A stretch of DNA of 64,000 bases, taken from assembly GCF_934636665.1 (NCBI RefSeq), contig NZ_CAKUAT010000015.1, positions 6,799-70,798 on the forward strand. Direction: 5' to 3'. Source of the stretch: an uncultured Senegalimassilia sp. GTDB lineage: Bacteria > Actinomycetota > Coriobacteriia > Coriobacteriales > Eggerthellaceae. Made by a program: the position numbers and the translations under genes. This document shows, one piece after another, positions 45,928-55,097 of the stretch. The notes beneath the pieces were generated by a model. That model was given only the letters and a program-made list of their open reading frames with translations, was not told the DNA's origin and made no database searches. Every line of letters begins with the position of its first letter. Position 1 is the first letter of the stretch.

Positions 45928-47028
45928 CTACGCGGCGTTCTTCTGCTTGTGCACGTTCACGATGGCGATGACGAACAGCACCACGATGCAGCACACGAGC
46001 ACGATCTGGCCCGCAACGCTCGGACCGCCCAGGACGGCGGCCTTCTCGGCGGTTGCGGCGGAGGCGGCAGCGCCCGCCAGGCCGAAGTTGTGGGCGAAGG
46101 CGGCGCCGATGAGCATGCCGACGAAGGTGACGGCGGCGTCGCAGGAGCCCTGGCCGGCCAGCGTCATCTGACGCAGCGGGCAACCGCCGGCCAGCGTGGC
46201 GCCGAAGCCCACGGCGTACAGGCCCAGGATGTTCCACAGGTGCTGGGAGTGGGCGATGGGCTGGCCGTCGAAGCTGAGCTTGAAGCCGCCCGTGGCCAGG
46301 TTGAACACCGCCATGACCACGAACAGGCCGGCGATGGGGAGCATCAGGTCGAAGTCGCGCATGAGGAAGATGTTGCGGACGGAGCCGGCGAAGCAGATGC
46401 GGACCTTCTGCGCCAGGGCGCCGATCACCAGGGCGGTCACCAAGGCGATGAGCACGGGGGCATGCTTGGAGCCCGGGCCAGCCTGGCTGACGGCGAACAC
46501 GCCAGCGAAGACGCTGATGCACAGGCCGATGATCAGTAGCACGGGCAGGACGGCGCCGGCCGTCTTGTTCGTGTCATGCTCGCGGCCCAGCGAGTAGCCC
46601 TTCTTCAGGAAGAACGTGCCCGTGGCAACGCCCAGAACGAAGCCGATGAGACCGACCCAGGCGTTCAGGTCGCCGGCGGCCATGCGCAGCACCATGCGCA
46701 GCGGGCAGCCCAGGAAGATGAGGGCGCCGATCATCATGATGAAGCCCAGGACGAATCGGGTCATGGGGGAAGAGCCCGCCGTGGAGCGGTACTCGCGCGT
46801 GGCCAGGGCGATCAGGAACGAGCCGACGACCAGACCGACGACCTCGGGACGGAAGTACTGCACCGTCTCGGTGGTCTGCAGCTTCATGGAGCCTGCCATG
46901 TCGCGGATGAAGCACGCGGCGCACATGGCCATGTTGGCGGGGTTGCCGGAGAAGGCCAGAAGCGCCATTCCAAGGCCAACCAGCACGCCGACCAGGGCCA
47001 AGCCCTTTTTGCTATTGAGGAAATCCAA
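45928..47028 (-). CDS. yedE: YedE-like putative selenium transporter
   Basis: The 366-residue membrane protein has about ten spans and two YeeE/YedE-type repeats. Each repeat carries a conserved Cys loop: FLGCPLRMVLRMAAGD in the first half and LAGGCPLRQMTLAGQGS in the second. A further Cys pair is near the N-terminus (MAMCAACFIRDMAGSMK). Family members are inferred to import selenium compounds. The start is TTG (47026-47028) with AAAGGGA six bases upstream. It is the first gene of the cassette with yedF and DUF3343. No selA/B/C/D gene is in the window. Confidence 0.9.
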   Translation of the reverse strand: MDFLNSKKGLALVGVLVGLGMALLAFSGNPANMAMCAACFIRDMAGSMKLQTTETVQYFRPEVVGLVVGSFLIALATREYRSTAGSSPMTRFVLGFIMMIGALIFLGCPLRMVLRMAAGDLNAWVGLIGFVLGVATGTFFLKKGYSLGREHDTNKTAGAVLPVLLIIGLCISVFAGVFAVSQAGPGSKHAPVLIALVTALVIGALAQKVRICFAGSVRNIFLMRDFDLMLPIAGLFVVMAVFNLATGGFKLSFDGQPIAHSQHLWNILGLYAVGFGATLAGGCPLRQMTLAGQGSCDAAVTFVGMLIGAAFAHNFGLAGAAASAATAEKAAVLGGPSVAGQIVLVCCIVVLFVIAIVNVHKQKNAA

Positions 47029-47664
47029 GGAAGTCCCTTTCTATATATAAAGATGAATCGTTCGCATTCGATTCTCCGTCGCGCATGCGCACGCGCGGGC
47101 CGCGGGCCCACGGGGGACGACAAGGCAGAACGCCAAAACGCCATTCGAAACGGAAAACAATGCAAGCCGCGTCAAGGCGCGGCGAAATCGACGCCCAGCA
47201 GAATGCGTCGGATGCGGGCAGATAGCCCATAGCAGAATGATCGCGCTAGCAGAATTTGCGCGAACCAGTGGTGCATTGTAAGGAGACAACGGTTTCGTGT
47301 CAAAGGCGGAGGGCGCTAATCTTCCCCGAACGGTAGACGGGGCACTTGCGCAAGCGTCGCCCATAAGGCTTGCCGTGGGTTTGCCCATAGGATCCTCGTA
47401 GCATTGTCATTGCGTCGCCTATGGGGTTCCGCCGAATCGCCTGCAGAGATGCCGCAGATTCGCCTGTTAAGGTTCCCATATCTTCGCCGCAGCCTTGCCT
47501 ATAGGGACCCTTTTAGCATTGCGCGACATTACTCCGAAGTGCCGTCTATTTGTGAAGGTTCTGTGACAGGAAATCATTTGCTTGCATTACTACCGAATGG
47601 CGCGTATAGTTCTTTCTCGCAGCTTTTCCGAAACATTCAGTTCCGCGAAAAGCGGGTCACATAT
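47029..47664. other. Intergenic region with recurring GCCYATAGG motifs
   Basis: 636 bp without a gene. Two related 26-27-bp stretches (47381-47406 and 47495-47521) read TTGCCYATAGG...TAGCATTG, and three weaker copies of the GCCYATRGG core occur at about 47224, 47358 and 47416. They look like decayed repeats or clustered binding sites. Confidence 0.45.
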
Positions 47665-47741
47665 TGCGGGGTGGAGCAGTCTGGTAGCTCGCCGGGCTCA
47701 TAACCCGGAGGCCGTAGGTTCAAATCCTGCCCCCGCGACCA
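47665..47741 (+). tRNA. Initiator tRNA-Met (CAT)
   Basis: The anticodon loop CTCATAA sits on a stem with three G-C pairs (GGG/CCC) and the D stem is GAGC/GCTC; these are initiator hallmarks. Position 1-72 is T-G instead of a Watson-Crick pair. CCA is encoded. It marks the end of the exopolysaccharide region. Confidence 0.93.
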
Positions 47742-47746
47742 AATGT

Positions 47747-48310
47747 TCAAGCCGCCCACCGGGTGGCTTTTTTATGTCTTGGTTTTCGTTTCCTGTACTG
47801 CTTACTGCTTACTGCGCGGAAGAACCCAGGTGCTCCCGCGCTTTTGCCCTTTCCCTCGAACGGCCGCCAAAAAAATAACGAGCACGAAGCCCACGATGCT
47901 CACCAGCAAATGCCACAACGGCCACGAATAGTAGTTTTCACCAAGGGACAGCGTACCCCGCGCAATTACAGCAAAAAACGTAAGCCAAACTGTCGCCGTG
48001 AATCACGCTACCGAAAACGGAAACAGGGAGAAACAGCACGGTCCAAATCAGGTATAGCTTCAGCTGCTCGCCGGTCGTCTTGCGGACGCGCGCCGCGCCA
48101 GGAAGCGCTTTCTCAACGAACGATGCCTTATCTAACCCGCGAAAGCACAGGAGAGCAGAGTCCATGAAAAAGAACTGCACCGCGACCACGTCAATCCCCT
48201 CGATGATTCTCTCGGCAAGGAAACCCCACCAGGGGCCTCGTGTGAATCTTCACAACTAAGAAAGCCATCAGGAGTTTCGCTACGTCCAAGTCGGGGTAGT
48301 TAGCGCGCAT
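47747..48310 (-). pseudogene. Decayed acyltransferase-3 (OafA-like) fragment with two frameshifts
   Basis: Joining three frames restores an acyltransferase-3 N-terminus. Frame 1 reads MRANYPDLDVAKLLMAFLVV then KIHTRPLVGF. After +1 at a G4 run (48224-48227) comes LAERIIEGIDVVAVQFFFMDSALLCFRGLDK and a basic loop with membrane spans. After another +1 at a T6 run (47973-47978) comes ARGTLSLGENYYSWPLWHLLVSIVGFVLVIFLAAV. The family needs ~330 residues; only ~150-180 remain. The last frame runs into the tRNA-fMet terminator. It was probably an O-acetyltransferase of the polysaccharide cluster, truncated at the tRNA. Confidence 0.75.
47749..47773 (+). terminator. tRNA-fMet terminator
   Basis: A 9-bp stem with one G-T pair and a 3-base loop, followed by six T. 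Confidence 0.88.
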
Positions 48311-48392
48311 CACCTTAGAGCCCAATTAGAATCCTCCACCTTCTTTCGAAGCAAATTGCCCACAAGAGCGACTTCATAAGCGTTCATGACAA

Positions 48393-49025
48393 TTACCTTT
48401 GCGAGCTCGCCTTTATCCCGTCACCGTTAAAAAAGCTCACGTAGTCGAAAGCATCAAGATATCTGCGCCCGCTCAGCCTGGAGACGTAGTTCGAGAGCAC
48501 GTCTACTTCGCCTCCTGTCACCGGAAAAGAAGGATCGTAGAATGCTGAAGCTATGTCCGGCATCGGCTTCGACACGAACACGACCTTGTTCCGATAAGGA
48601 AGCTCGTCAAAAGCAACCAGGTCGTCATGCGTGCACCCGTCACGCTCGGTCATGACATAGAACGCGTTATCGAAATCGATCCTGTCCAACCCGGAATTCC
48701 ATTTTGCCACGGCCTCGTCGAAACTCTGGTAATGAACGAAATCGACCCTAATGTCATCGAGGATGCCGACAGGGTAGTCAGCACCCTCTCCCGCGACAAA
48801 ACGAGCCTCATACAGGTAGTGTTGCAGGTTGCCTAAGAACCTCACGTACTCCTTGGGCCTGATGTAAAGGTTGACGGTTGGGCTCCTAAACTGCAGCCCG
48901 AGGTCGTGCGTCATCACCCCGCCGTTGCAGTTGCTCGCAAAGACCGTCGGATTGGGGTTGGTAAGCCTTGCCCTGTTCCTCTTGTCCAAGCCCTTTCTCA
49001 TGAACTGTTTGAATCCGTGGCTCAA
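48393..49025 (-). CDS. DUF1919 family exopolysaccharide-cluster protein
   Basis: The 210-residue soluble protein has the DUF1919 signature: a strand with VFASNCNGGVMTHDLGLQFRSPTVNLYIRPKEYVRFLGNLQHYL, later VDFVHYQSFDEAVAKWNSGLDRID and DELPYRNKVVFVSKPM. The family occurs in polysaccharide clusters and its reaction is unknown. The start is TTG with GGGAGG seven bases upstream. It is the last intact gene of the operon; a broken acyltransferase follows. Confidence 0.85.
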   Translation of the reverse strand: MSHGFKQFMRKGLDKRNRARLTNPNPTVFASNCNGGVMTHDLGLQFRSPTVNLYIRPKEYVRFLGNLQHYLYEARFVAGEGADYPVGILDDIRVDFVHYQSFDEAVAKWNSGLDRIDFDNAFYVMTERDGCTHDDLVAFDELPYRNKVVFVSKPMPDIASAFYDPSFPVTGGEVDVLSNYVSRLSGRRYLDAFDYVSFFNGDGIKASSQR

Positions 49026-49083
49026 CGCCCCGCCTCCCTTTCATCGTTGCGCAGGGCGTCTGTTGCTAAGCCCCGCCATCTGG

Positions 49084-50217
49084 TTATTTCCCTATCAGCC
49101 TCAGCAGCTTGTGCTTCGTGGTGCGAATCCAGAATCGTTTCCAGGCCCAAGTCTTGCGAACGGCAGAGTCGAACCCGACCTTCCCATAGGCCTTAATAAA
49201 CCGTGACCTGTCCTTGGTCCTTGCAGATGGCTCGTGGAGGTTGGTCTGCTCCGCATTGTCGGCCTCGCTGAAGAGGCGCTCCTCGCGGTAGACGGTCTCG
49301 GGCAAACCGGCGAGGGCATCGATGCCCGCCTGCGTATTGCACAGCACGACTGAGACCTTGCCGGGCGGCACGGACCCCAGCGTCGCCTTGTCCAGGCCCC
49401 AGAAGTCTCCGAGCGTGATGTCTCCCGCCCGCTGGTTGCGCGCGTAAGGACATTCGTAGCAGGCGTCACGATGGATGACGCCTGCTACGAAGACGGAAAA
49501 ATATCCGTCTTCGAAGCAGGGCTCGTCGAAGACGAGCTCACCGTCGCGATACGCGCACATGTGGAAATCGTTCGCCCCACGGAACGAGAACGAATCCCAG
49601 CGCCCCCCGACCTGAAAGTCCAAATGCTCGCGAAGAAACGCAATCGGCGGGGTGCCGTGGCATATGAGGTCGACGCAGATCAACCCCTCGTGCGTATCGC
49701 CGACGATAGAGCGCAAGGCCGCGATCTGGCATGGCGTCGAGATGAAGAGCACTTTCCTACCGTCAGCGAGCAGCTTTCTGACGTCCCCGTATGCGCCGCC
49801 GGGGTCGCTGTAGACGTACTTGGAGCCGCGCAGACTCTCCAGGTCGACTTCGCGTTCGACCGAGACGCAGCGCGCCGCCCCGCCTATAGATGCCGTCCCG
49901 TAAACGACGCCACCCTCGTAGACGACCTTTCTCGCAAGCGCCGTGGCAATACCGCCCGAAGAAGAGAGGGCCACGTCGCTCGGTTCGCTGCTCCAAGCCG
50001 CGTAGGTCTTTAGGGGCATCCTGAGTTCTACGGGAGCGCATGCGGGGCAAACGGCGTGGCATCGCCTGCAATCCCTGCATTTTGAGGGGTCGACGGTCGG
50101 AGAGGGCTCGCCGCAAAGGCCGCCCTCCTTCATGTCGAGCGCATGGAAAGGGCATGCGTCGACGCATGCTCCGCACCCAGTGCACGTCAAGTCACCGCAA
50201 ACGAAATTAACGGGCAT
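49084..50217 (-). CDS. FrhB-like (F420 hydrogenase/dehydrogenase beta-type) Fe-S protein of the polysaccharide cluster
   Basis: The 377 residues carry two [4Fe-4S] motifs at the N-terminus (CTGCGACVDACP and CRDCRRCHAVCP, about residues 14-60). An FrhB/FdhB N- and C-terminal domain pair follows (SSGGIATALARKVVYEGGVVYGTA; FISTPCQIAALRSIVG; LICHGTPP). F420- or flavin-linked redox activity is the family theme. Copies in capsule clusters usually sit next to polysaccharide pyruvyl transferases, as here. MPVNFVCGD was chosen as the start, with AGGAGG, overlapping the wzx end by 11 nt. The substrate is unknown. Confidence 0.87.
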   Translation of the reverse strand: MPVNFVCGDLTCTGCGACVDACPFHALDMKEGGLCGEPSPTVDPSKCRDCRRCHAVCPACAPVELRMPLKTYAAWSSEPSDVALSSSGGIATALARKVVYEGGVVYGTASIGGAARCVSVEREVDLESLRGSKYVYSDPGGAYGDVRKLLADGRKVLFISTPCQIAALRSIVGDTHEGLICVDLICHGTPPIAFLREHLDFQVGGRWDSFSFRGANDFHMCAYRDGELVFDEPCFEDGYFSVFVAGVIHRDACYECPYARNQRAGDITLGDFWGLDKATLGSVPPGKVSVVLCNTQAGIDALAGLPETVYREERLFSEADNAEQTNLHEPSARTKDRSRFIKAYGKVGFDSAVRKTWAWKRFWIRTTKHKLLRLIGK

Positions 50218-51760
50218 CGCCCCTCCTAAAGCCGAGTTTTCCTCGCAAGAGGCCGAGGATTGCCGAACGCTCGCCCTTGTCGAACAAGGTGAGCAGCTCG
50301 AAGGCATAGCCGATGACGGCAGCGGAAAAAGCAACGGCTACGAGCATAGCCCAGCTGGTGCACAGGCCCGCCTGGTCGACAAGCGCGTAGCCGAGCCAAA
50401 GGACAGCAAGGACGAGAACCTCTCGCGCGAGCGGCTTGTAAAACGTCCGCCTGCGCACGCCGATGACGACAGCGCAATAAAGCGGTTGGACAAGCGCGTG
50501 GCGCACGAACATCAGGATTGAGCTCACCCCGGCGATGACGATGAGCTTATCGAACGAGGTGAAGAGGATTAAGGGGAACTCTATGGCAAGCGTCGCCAAG
50601 CTGAACCCGAAGGCGATAAGGACCGAGCCCTTAATTTTTGTGGTCAGCGTGTTCGCGTAATAAAGGGGCTCGACAAGGGCACTCGCAATGAGCGAGACGA
50701 CGGTCAGAACAGAGAGAAGCTGGATTTCGCCCAACTCGGCCACAGACCTACCAGGCAGCCATAGAGAGTAAAACGACGGCCCGAAACCGATGAACCCGGC
50801 AAGCGGCACAATCATGAACGCCGAGGTGAAACGCATAGCAAAATCGAACCTGCTCACCAGCTCCGCCTTGTCGCCACGGGCATAGGCTTGGGCCATCTTT
50901 GGGTAGAAGAGGTTCGCGATGCTCCCGGAAAGGCTCGTCAAAGCCTGGGGGACCGTCTTGGCAATGGACAGGAGCCCCATGGCGGCCCCGCTGACAAAGA
51001 TGTTGGCAATGAGAAGGTCAAGGCCAGTCTGGATGAGGTTGTTGACGTTCTGGAGGCTGTTCCACACACCTATTTTGAGGAGCTCCCAGACTTTGCTGGG
51101 GTTGAACCGCGAAAGCGACAGCTTGAGTTCCGGAAGGAGCCTGCGCGTCACGGCCACCTGCACCGCTCCGGTTGCGACCGTCGCAACGAGGCCCGCGACG
51201 CTGAAGTACCACATATGGGGCAAAGCCACCCAGAACAGGACGAACAGAAAGATAACGCGAAGGACCGAGCCGAGAAGCTGGCCAATTGAGTTCAAGAACA
51301 GCTCGTTTTTGATGAAGGCCGCGACGCCGAACACGACCATGAGAAGCCCTATCCCGGCATTCAAGAACGCGAGCAGGACGGTGATTCTCAAGTCGCTGAC
51401 CAGTTCAGGCGTCACGCTGACGAGCGTCTCTATATTGGCGGCGAGGAACACCGATCCGACGAGAATCGCGAATGCCATGATGCAGTTCGAGAAAAAGACC
51501 GAAGAGAAGTACTCTTCCGCATCTTCAGTCTCCCCCTCGTGGTAGGAGACCGTGATGAACCGGCTCGCCATGGCATTGAGCGCTGCCGTGATGATTGCGA
51601 CATAGCTGACGAAGTTGTTGACCAGCCCCACGAACCCGTAGGCCTCGTCGCCGAGCTTCTGGAGCACAATCGGCGTGAGGACGAAGCTGATGATGAACTG
51701 CGAGCCAAGCACTGCGATTTGCGCGGCGAAGTTCAGGGCGAATTTCTTTTTGTCTCCCAT
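50207..51760 (-). CDS. Wzx-type polysaccharide flippase
   Basis: The MOP/MATE-like flippase moves undecaprenyl-linked repeat units to the outer face. It has 517 residues and about 14 spans: an N-terminal FALNFAAQIAVLGSQFIISFVLTPIVLQKLGDEAYGFVGL block, and a central NSLQNVNNLIQTGLDLLIANIFVSGAAMGLLSIAKTVPQALTSL, both typical of Wzx/RfbX. The ATG at MGDKKKFAL was chosen. A GTG eight codons upstream overlaps the pyruvyl transferase stop and could be used by translational coupling. It sits between that gene and the FrhB-like gene. Confidence 0.9.
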   Translation of the reverse strand: MGDKKKFALNFAAQIAVLGSQFIISFVLTPIVLQKLGDEAYGFVGLVNNFVSYVAIITAALNAMASRFITVSYHEGETEDAEEYFSSVFFSNCIMAFAILVGSVFLAANIETLVSVTPELVSDLRITVLLAFLNAGIGLLMVVFGVAAFIKNELFLNSIGQLLGSVLRVIFLFVLFWVALPHMWYFSVAGLVATVATGAVQVAVTRRLLPELKLSLSRFNPSKVWELLKIGVWNSLQNVNNLIQTGLDLLIANIFVSGAAMGLLSIAKTVPQALTSLSGSIANLFYPKMAQAYARGDKAELVSRFDFAMRFTSAFMIVPLAGFIGFGPSFYSLWLPGRSVAELGEIQLLSVLTVVSLIASALVEPLYYANTLTTKIKGSVLIAFGFSLATLAIEFPLILFTSFDKLIVIAGVSSILMFVRHALVQPLYCAVVIGVRRRTFYKPLAREVLVLAVLWLGYALVDQAGLCTSWAMLVAVAFSAAVIGYAFELLTLFDKGERSAILGLLRGKLGFRRGDAR

Positions 51761-51777
51761 CGGTTTCGGCAGAAAGC

Positions 51778-52905
51778 CTAACACACCCCCTTGCCAGCGG
51801 AAATGTAATGCTCCAAGTAAGAAAGGGAGCTTTCGCGAGCAGCCGCCCTGGCGGCATCGGCGGTTTCAAAAGTCATGGGCTTATCGAGGATATGCGAGAG
51901 GTCTTCGGGCGTCACCGCAAGCCTGTCCTTGAGCGACAGCCTGTCGAGGAGGTCGGTCAACTTGTTCGCGTTCTGCCCGCGCTTTATCACGGCGAAGGGG
52001 GTATGCGTGATCGCTGAGAAGATCGTCCCGTGGAACGTGTCGGTGACCGCGAAGTCGGCGCCCTCGAAGTAGCTCAAAATTTCATCAGGGCCGCAATCGA
52101 CGTTCTCGTCGCAGAAATCCTGATGCCCGTAGACGGCAAGAAGCTTGACGCCCCTCTTCTTGGCGACGGCCCTGACGGCTTCGCCTTCGGCCTTGGTGAA
52201 ACGGTTGCCATAGCCGTAGACGAGGGCATAACGTTCCGGTGCCGTTACGGGCTTCCACGCCATCTTCTCGACGTCGGAGACGAGAACGGGGTCGAGATGC
52301 ATGTTGACGCCATCGATTCCAAGGGCCTCGAGGATGGCCCTTGAGTTCTCGTCCCTGACGGAAATAGCGTCAAAGCAGCTGAAGCAATTCATCACGTCGT
52401 CGGCCACATGGTACTTCTCCAAATCGGCCAAAGTCGTGTGGCCGAAAGACCCGGCATAGCTGATCACGGCGTCGCAGTTGTTCCCCTGCCCGAGAAGCTG
52501 GCGGCAGAAGCCGACGTTCGGCCCCACCTGCGTGCAGTTGAAGACTTCGTCGCTCCCGATGACAAGAACATCGACATGCTCACCGATATTGCGCCTGCAC
52601 GGATCGACGCCGAGAAGGCCGAGGCATCGCTCGTACTCGGCGTCCATCGGAGTTCGTTTGTAGATCCCCGTGGCGATGAGGGCGCGCCTCCCCGCGCCGG
52701 TGAACCTGATGTCGGCCTTGATCCTGCCAAGAAGGTCCTTGAACCTTCCACGGGCGTCCCTAAGCCCCGGCACGCACGGTGCGGGCCTGTAGTCAACAAA
52801 GAGAACCTCATGTCCCAGCGACTCGATCATGGACTTCAATCCGTATGCCTGCATGAAAGAGCCGTGGTTCACGACCCTCTGCATCGACATGATTCCAACG
52901 CGCAT
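51778..52905 (-). CDS. Polysaccharide pyruvyl transferase
   Basis: The enzyme adds ketal-linked pyruvate from PEP to sugar residues. The 375 residues begin MRVGIMSMQRVVNHGSFMQAYGLKSMIESLGHEV, the family's N-terminal fold. Further on come VLVIGSDEVFNC, ISYAGSFG, the SVRDENSRAILEALG region and the late GADFAVTDTFHGTIFSAI with the conserved D-T-F-H-G motif. The start is supported by AAGGAGG. It lies 2 bp after the wzy stop and is translationally linked to wzx. The FrhB-like gene downstream is its usual companion. Confidence 0.93.
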   Translation of the reverse strand: MRVGIMSMQRVVNHGSFMQAYGLKSMIESLGHEVLFVDYRPAPCVPGLRDARGRFKDLLGRIKADIRFTGAGRRALIATGIYKRTPMDAEYERCLGLLGVDPCRRNIGEHVDVLVIGSDEVFNCTQVGPNVGFCRQLLGQGNNCDAVISYAGSFGHTTLADLEKYHVADDVMNCFSCFDAISVRDENSRAILEALGIDGVNMHLDPVLVSDVEKMAWKPVTAPERYALVYGYGNRFTKAEGEAVRAVAKKRGVKLLAVYGHQDFCDENVDCGPDEILSYFEGADFAVTDTFHGTIFSAITHTPFAVIKRGQNANKLTDLLDRLSLKDRLAVTPEDLSHILDKPMTFETADAARAAARESSLSYLEHYISAGKGVC

Positions 52906-52907
52906 GC

Positions 52908-54149
52908 TTACCTCCTTGCGAGCGCCCCATTGGCACAGCGGGCTCCCTGCTCCCCATCTTCTCCGATTCGCCCACCCTGGATTTTCTCGGTAGCCACGAA
53001 AATCGTCATGAGTGCGATGAAGAAGTAGTAGTTGTACGTGATTTCGACGACAGAGCCCGCAATCATCGCGTAGAGCAAGATGAACATGCCCCAGCTCCAC
53101 GCAGGCTTGTCCGCTTTTGTGCTCGCCCAAGCCATGTAGAATACGGCGAGGAGCCCTACGGCGCCATAGTTGACGAGCGTCTCCATGACGGAGTTCTGGG
53201 CATTTCCATACCCGACATACATGGCCACAGCGGCATTTCCGTAACCGTACCCGAAGACAGGCGAGGTGCCGATGACGGTCTGCAGGCCACTGTAAATCAA
53301 ATCCCTGCCCGTCAACGTCAAGTTCTCGCCGAGGACGTCTACGACAAGGTGCTTCACGAGCGGCACCTGGAGAAGCTGCGATAGGAAGGCGAGGATAACG
53401 CCCGTCAGCACCATTGCCGCTATGACGACTGCGGGCTTTTCCAGAATGCGCTGGGCTTTCCGCGGAAGGAAGGCGAAGGCGATTACGAGCGCAGACATGG
53501 CGACGGCCGTCGAGCAATAGACCGTATGCGCCACGATGAGGGCAAGCAAACCGAGGCTCGCGGTGACCAGGACTACCAGTTTTTTACTCGCGCCTCCGCG
53601 ACACAGTCTGACGTACGCCAAGCAAGCCAGCATGATGAAGTAATAGCTCGTCGAGAACTTATTGCCGGCAAAATAGTAAAGCAGAGGGCCGTCGGCGGTG
53701 CCTACCCTTGCTATGAATACGATGGATAGGGCGCAGTAGACGATGGTCATCCAGAAGAAGACGCTTATGAAGGTGTCGAGCCTGCCGCGCCTGCTGCATG
53801 TCGTAATCAGAAGGGCCAGGGCGTAGAGGCAGATGGCGTAGAACATAGCATCGGTGCAGTTGGAGGAGTCGACGTACCCGGCCAAATAGCCCGCAACGCT
53901 CGAGACCACGACCATGAAGCAGAACAGGGCCGACGGGTGCTTGTACTCTCTGCCTTTAAGGTTGGTGATGAGGAAGAGGACGACGAAGAACACACAGCTA
54001 ACCTTAAGACCTTGCTGCAGCACCTTCGGAATGCAGACCAGCTTGAAGATCGCGAAGTAGATGGCAACGAGCGACGCCGTGAGCCAGTCGAGGCGAATCC
54101 GCCTCGTCAAGAAAGAATCTCGCGGTCCCGTCAATTGATGATGATACAT
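52908..54149 (-). CDS. Wzy-like O-antigen/polysaccharide polymerase
   Basis: The 413-residue membrane protein has about 11-12 spans and a large external loop (about 215-280). The segment LTGRDLIYSGLQTVIGTSPVFGYGYGNA is the O-antigen-ligase/polymerase signature. NSVMETLVNYGAVGLLAVFYMAW is the next conserved helix. It polymerises repeat units outside the membrane. The start was placed at MYHHQLTGPRDS, because the upstream ~114 codons of open frame overlap the GT2 gene and have no ribosome site. GGCGGG precedes the start. Confidence 0.88.
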   Translation of the reverse strand: MYHHQLTGPRDSFLTRRIRLDWLTASLVAIYFAIFKLVCIPKVLQQGLKVSCVFFVVLFLITNLKGREYKHPSALFCFMVVVSSVAGYLAGYVDSSNCTDAMFYAICLYALALLITTCSRRGRLDTFISVFFWMTIVYCALSIVFIARVGTADGPLLYYFAGNKFSTSYYFIMLACLAYVRLCRGGASKKLVVLVTASLGLLALIVAHTVYCSTAVAMSALVIAFAFLPRKAQRILEKPAVVIAAMVLTGVILAFLSQLLQVPLVKHLVVDVLGENLTLTGRDLIYSGLQTVIGTSPVFGYGYGNAAVAMYVGYGNAQNSVMETLVNYGAVGLLAVFYMAWASTKADKPAWSWGMFILLYAMIAGSVVEITYNYYFFIALMTIFVATEKIQGGRIGEDGEQGARCANGALARR

Positions 54150-54160
54150 AGCAAGCCCGC

Positions 54161-55084
54161 CTAAAGGTAGCTGTAGAGGCGTGGCGAAGCCGCAAATAGC
54201 AGCGCCTTGGCCTTCTCTTTTTTGTTCGCGCCGCAGTCGAACAAGAACCTCTTGTCGACGGACGGCACCTCGAGTCCATCTCGGAGCCCCAGCTCGCGGC
54301 AAGTATGCAGGTAGCACTTTGCAAGGTAGCCATATAAAGCGTGGCGAAGCTCCAAATCGTCGACAGCATCGAACTGCTTCTTCCAGCGCCCGAGAATCTC
54401 GCACATGGAAGCCGCCCGTTTGGAAGAGTTCTGCGATTTCATGATGGACCCCGGTCGCTGGATGTAGTTGTAGAACTTGTATTTCAGGCAAACGATGCTG
54501 CCTGCGGCAAGGAACACCCTGGGCTGCATTTCCATGTCTTCGTGCAGCAACCCAACGGCAAACCTAAGCCCGTTCTCGTTGAAGAGCGAGAGCTTACAGA
54601 ACATAAAGCATGCGCACGGGTACCACTCTCCAGCTTTCAAAGCGGCAAGGATGAAATCCTTGGTGGGGTACACCCTCCCCTCCTCGAGCGACGCGTAGTG
54701 GTCAGGCCTGTCCGGCCCCGGGCTTACCTTCCAATCCCCAAGGACGATGTCCGCATGGGAATCGGTCGCCAAGCGCAGCAGCCTCTCGCACGCATCACGT
54801 TCGATGCAGTCGTCAGAGTCGACGAACATGACGTAATCGCTGTTCGCCTTGTCCAACCCAAAGTTGCGCGCATCGGAAAGGCCGCCGTTCTGCTTGTGAA
54901 CTGCCTTCACCCGCGAATCTCTGCGAGCGTAATCGTCGCAGATTTGAGGGCAGCTATCCGGGCTCCCGTCATCGACGAGAATCACCTCGATATCTGTCAA
55001 CGTCTGACAAAGAATGCTGTCTACGCAGCGTTCAAGCTCATTTTCGACTTTATAGACTGGAACAATTATGCTGACAAGCGGCAC
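54161..55084 (-). CDS. Family 2 glycosyltransferase
   Basis: A GT-A-fold inverting transferase of 307 residues. The N-terminal domain shows VSIIVPVYKVENELERCVDSILCQTLTDIEVILVDDGSPD (nucleotide-sugar pocket), the NGGLSDARNFGLDKANSDYVMFVDSDD stretch with the DxD metal motif, and an acceptor loop with the catalytic region around HEDMEMQPRVFL. GTG was taken as the start because GGAGG is 6 bp upstream. It is cytoplasmic and adds one sugar of the repeat unit. It lies between the acetyltransferase-like gene and wzy. Confidence 0.93.
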   Translation of the reverse strand: MPLVSIIVPVYKVENELERCVDSILCQTLTDIEVILVDDGSPDSCPQICDDYARRDSRVKAVHKQNGGLSDARNFGLDKANSDYVMFVDSDDCIERDACERLLRLATDSHADIVLGDWKVSPGPDRPDHYASLEEGRVYPTKDFILAALKAGEWYPCACFMFCKLSLFNENGLRFAVGLLHEDMEMQPRVFLAAGSIVCLKYKFYNYIQRPGSIMKSQNSSKRAASMCEILGRWKKQFDAVDDLELRHALYGYLAKCYLHTCRELGLRDGLEVPSVDKRFLFDCGANKKEKAKALLFAASPRLYSYL

Positions 55085-55097
55085 AAACAACCTCCGT

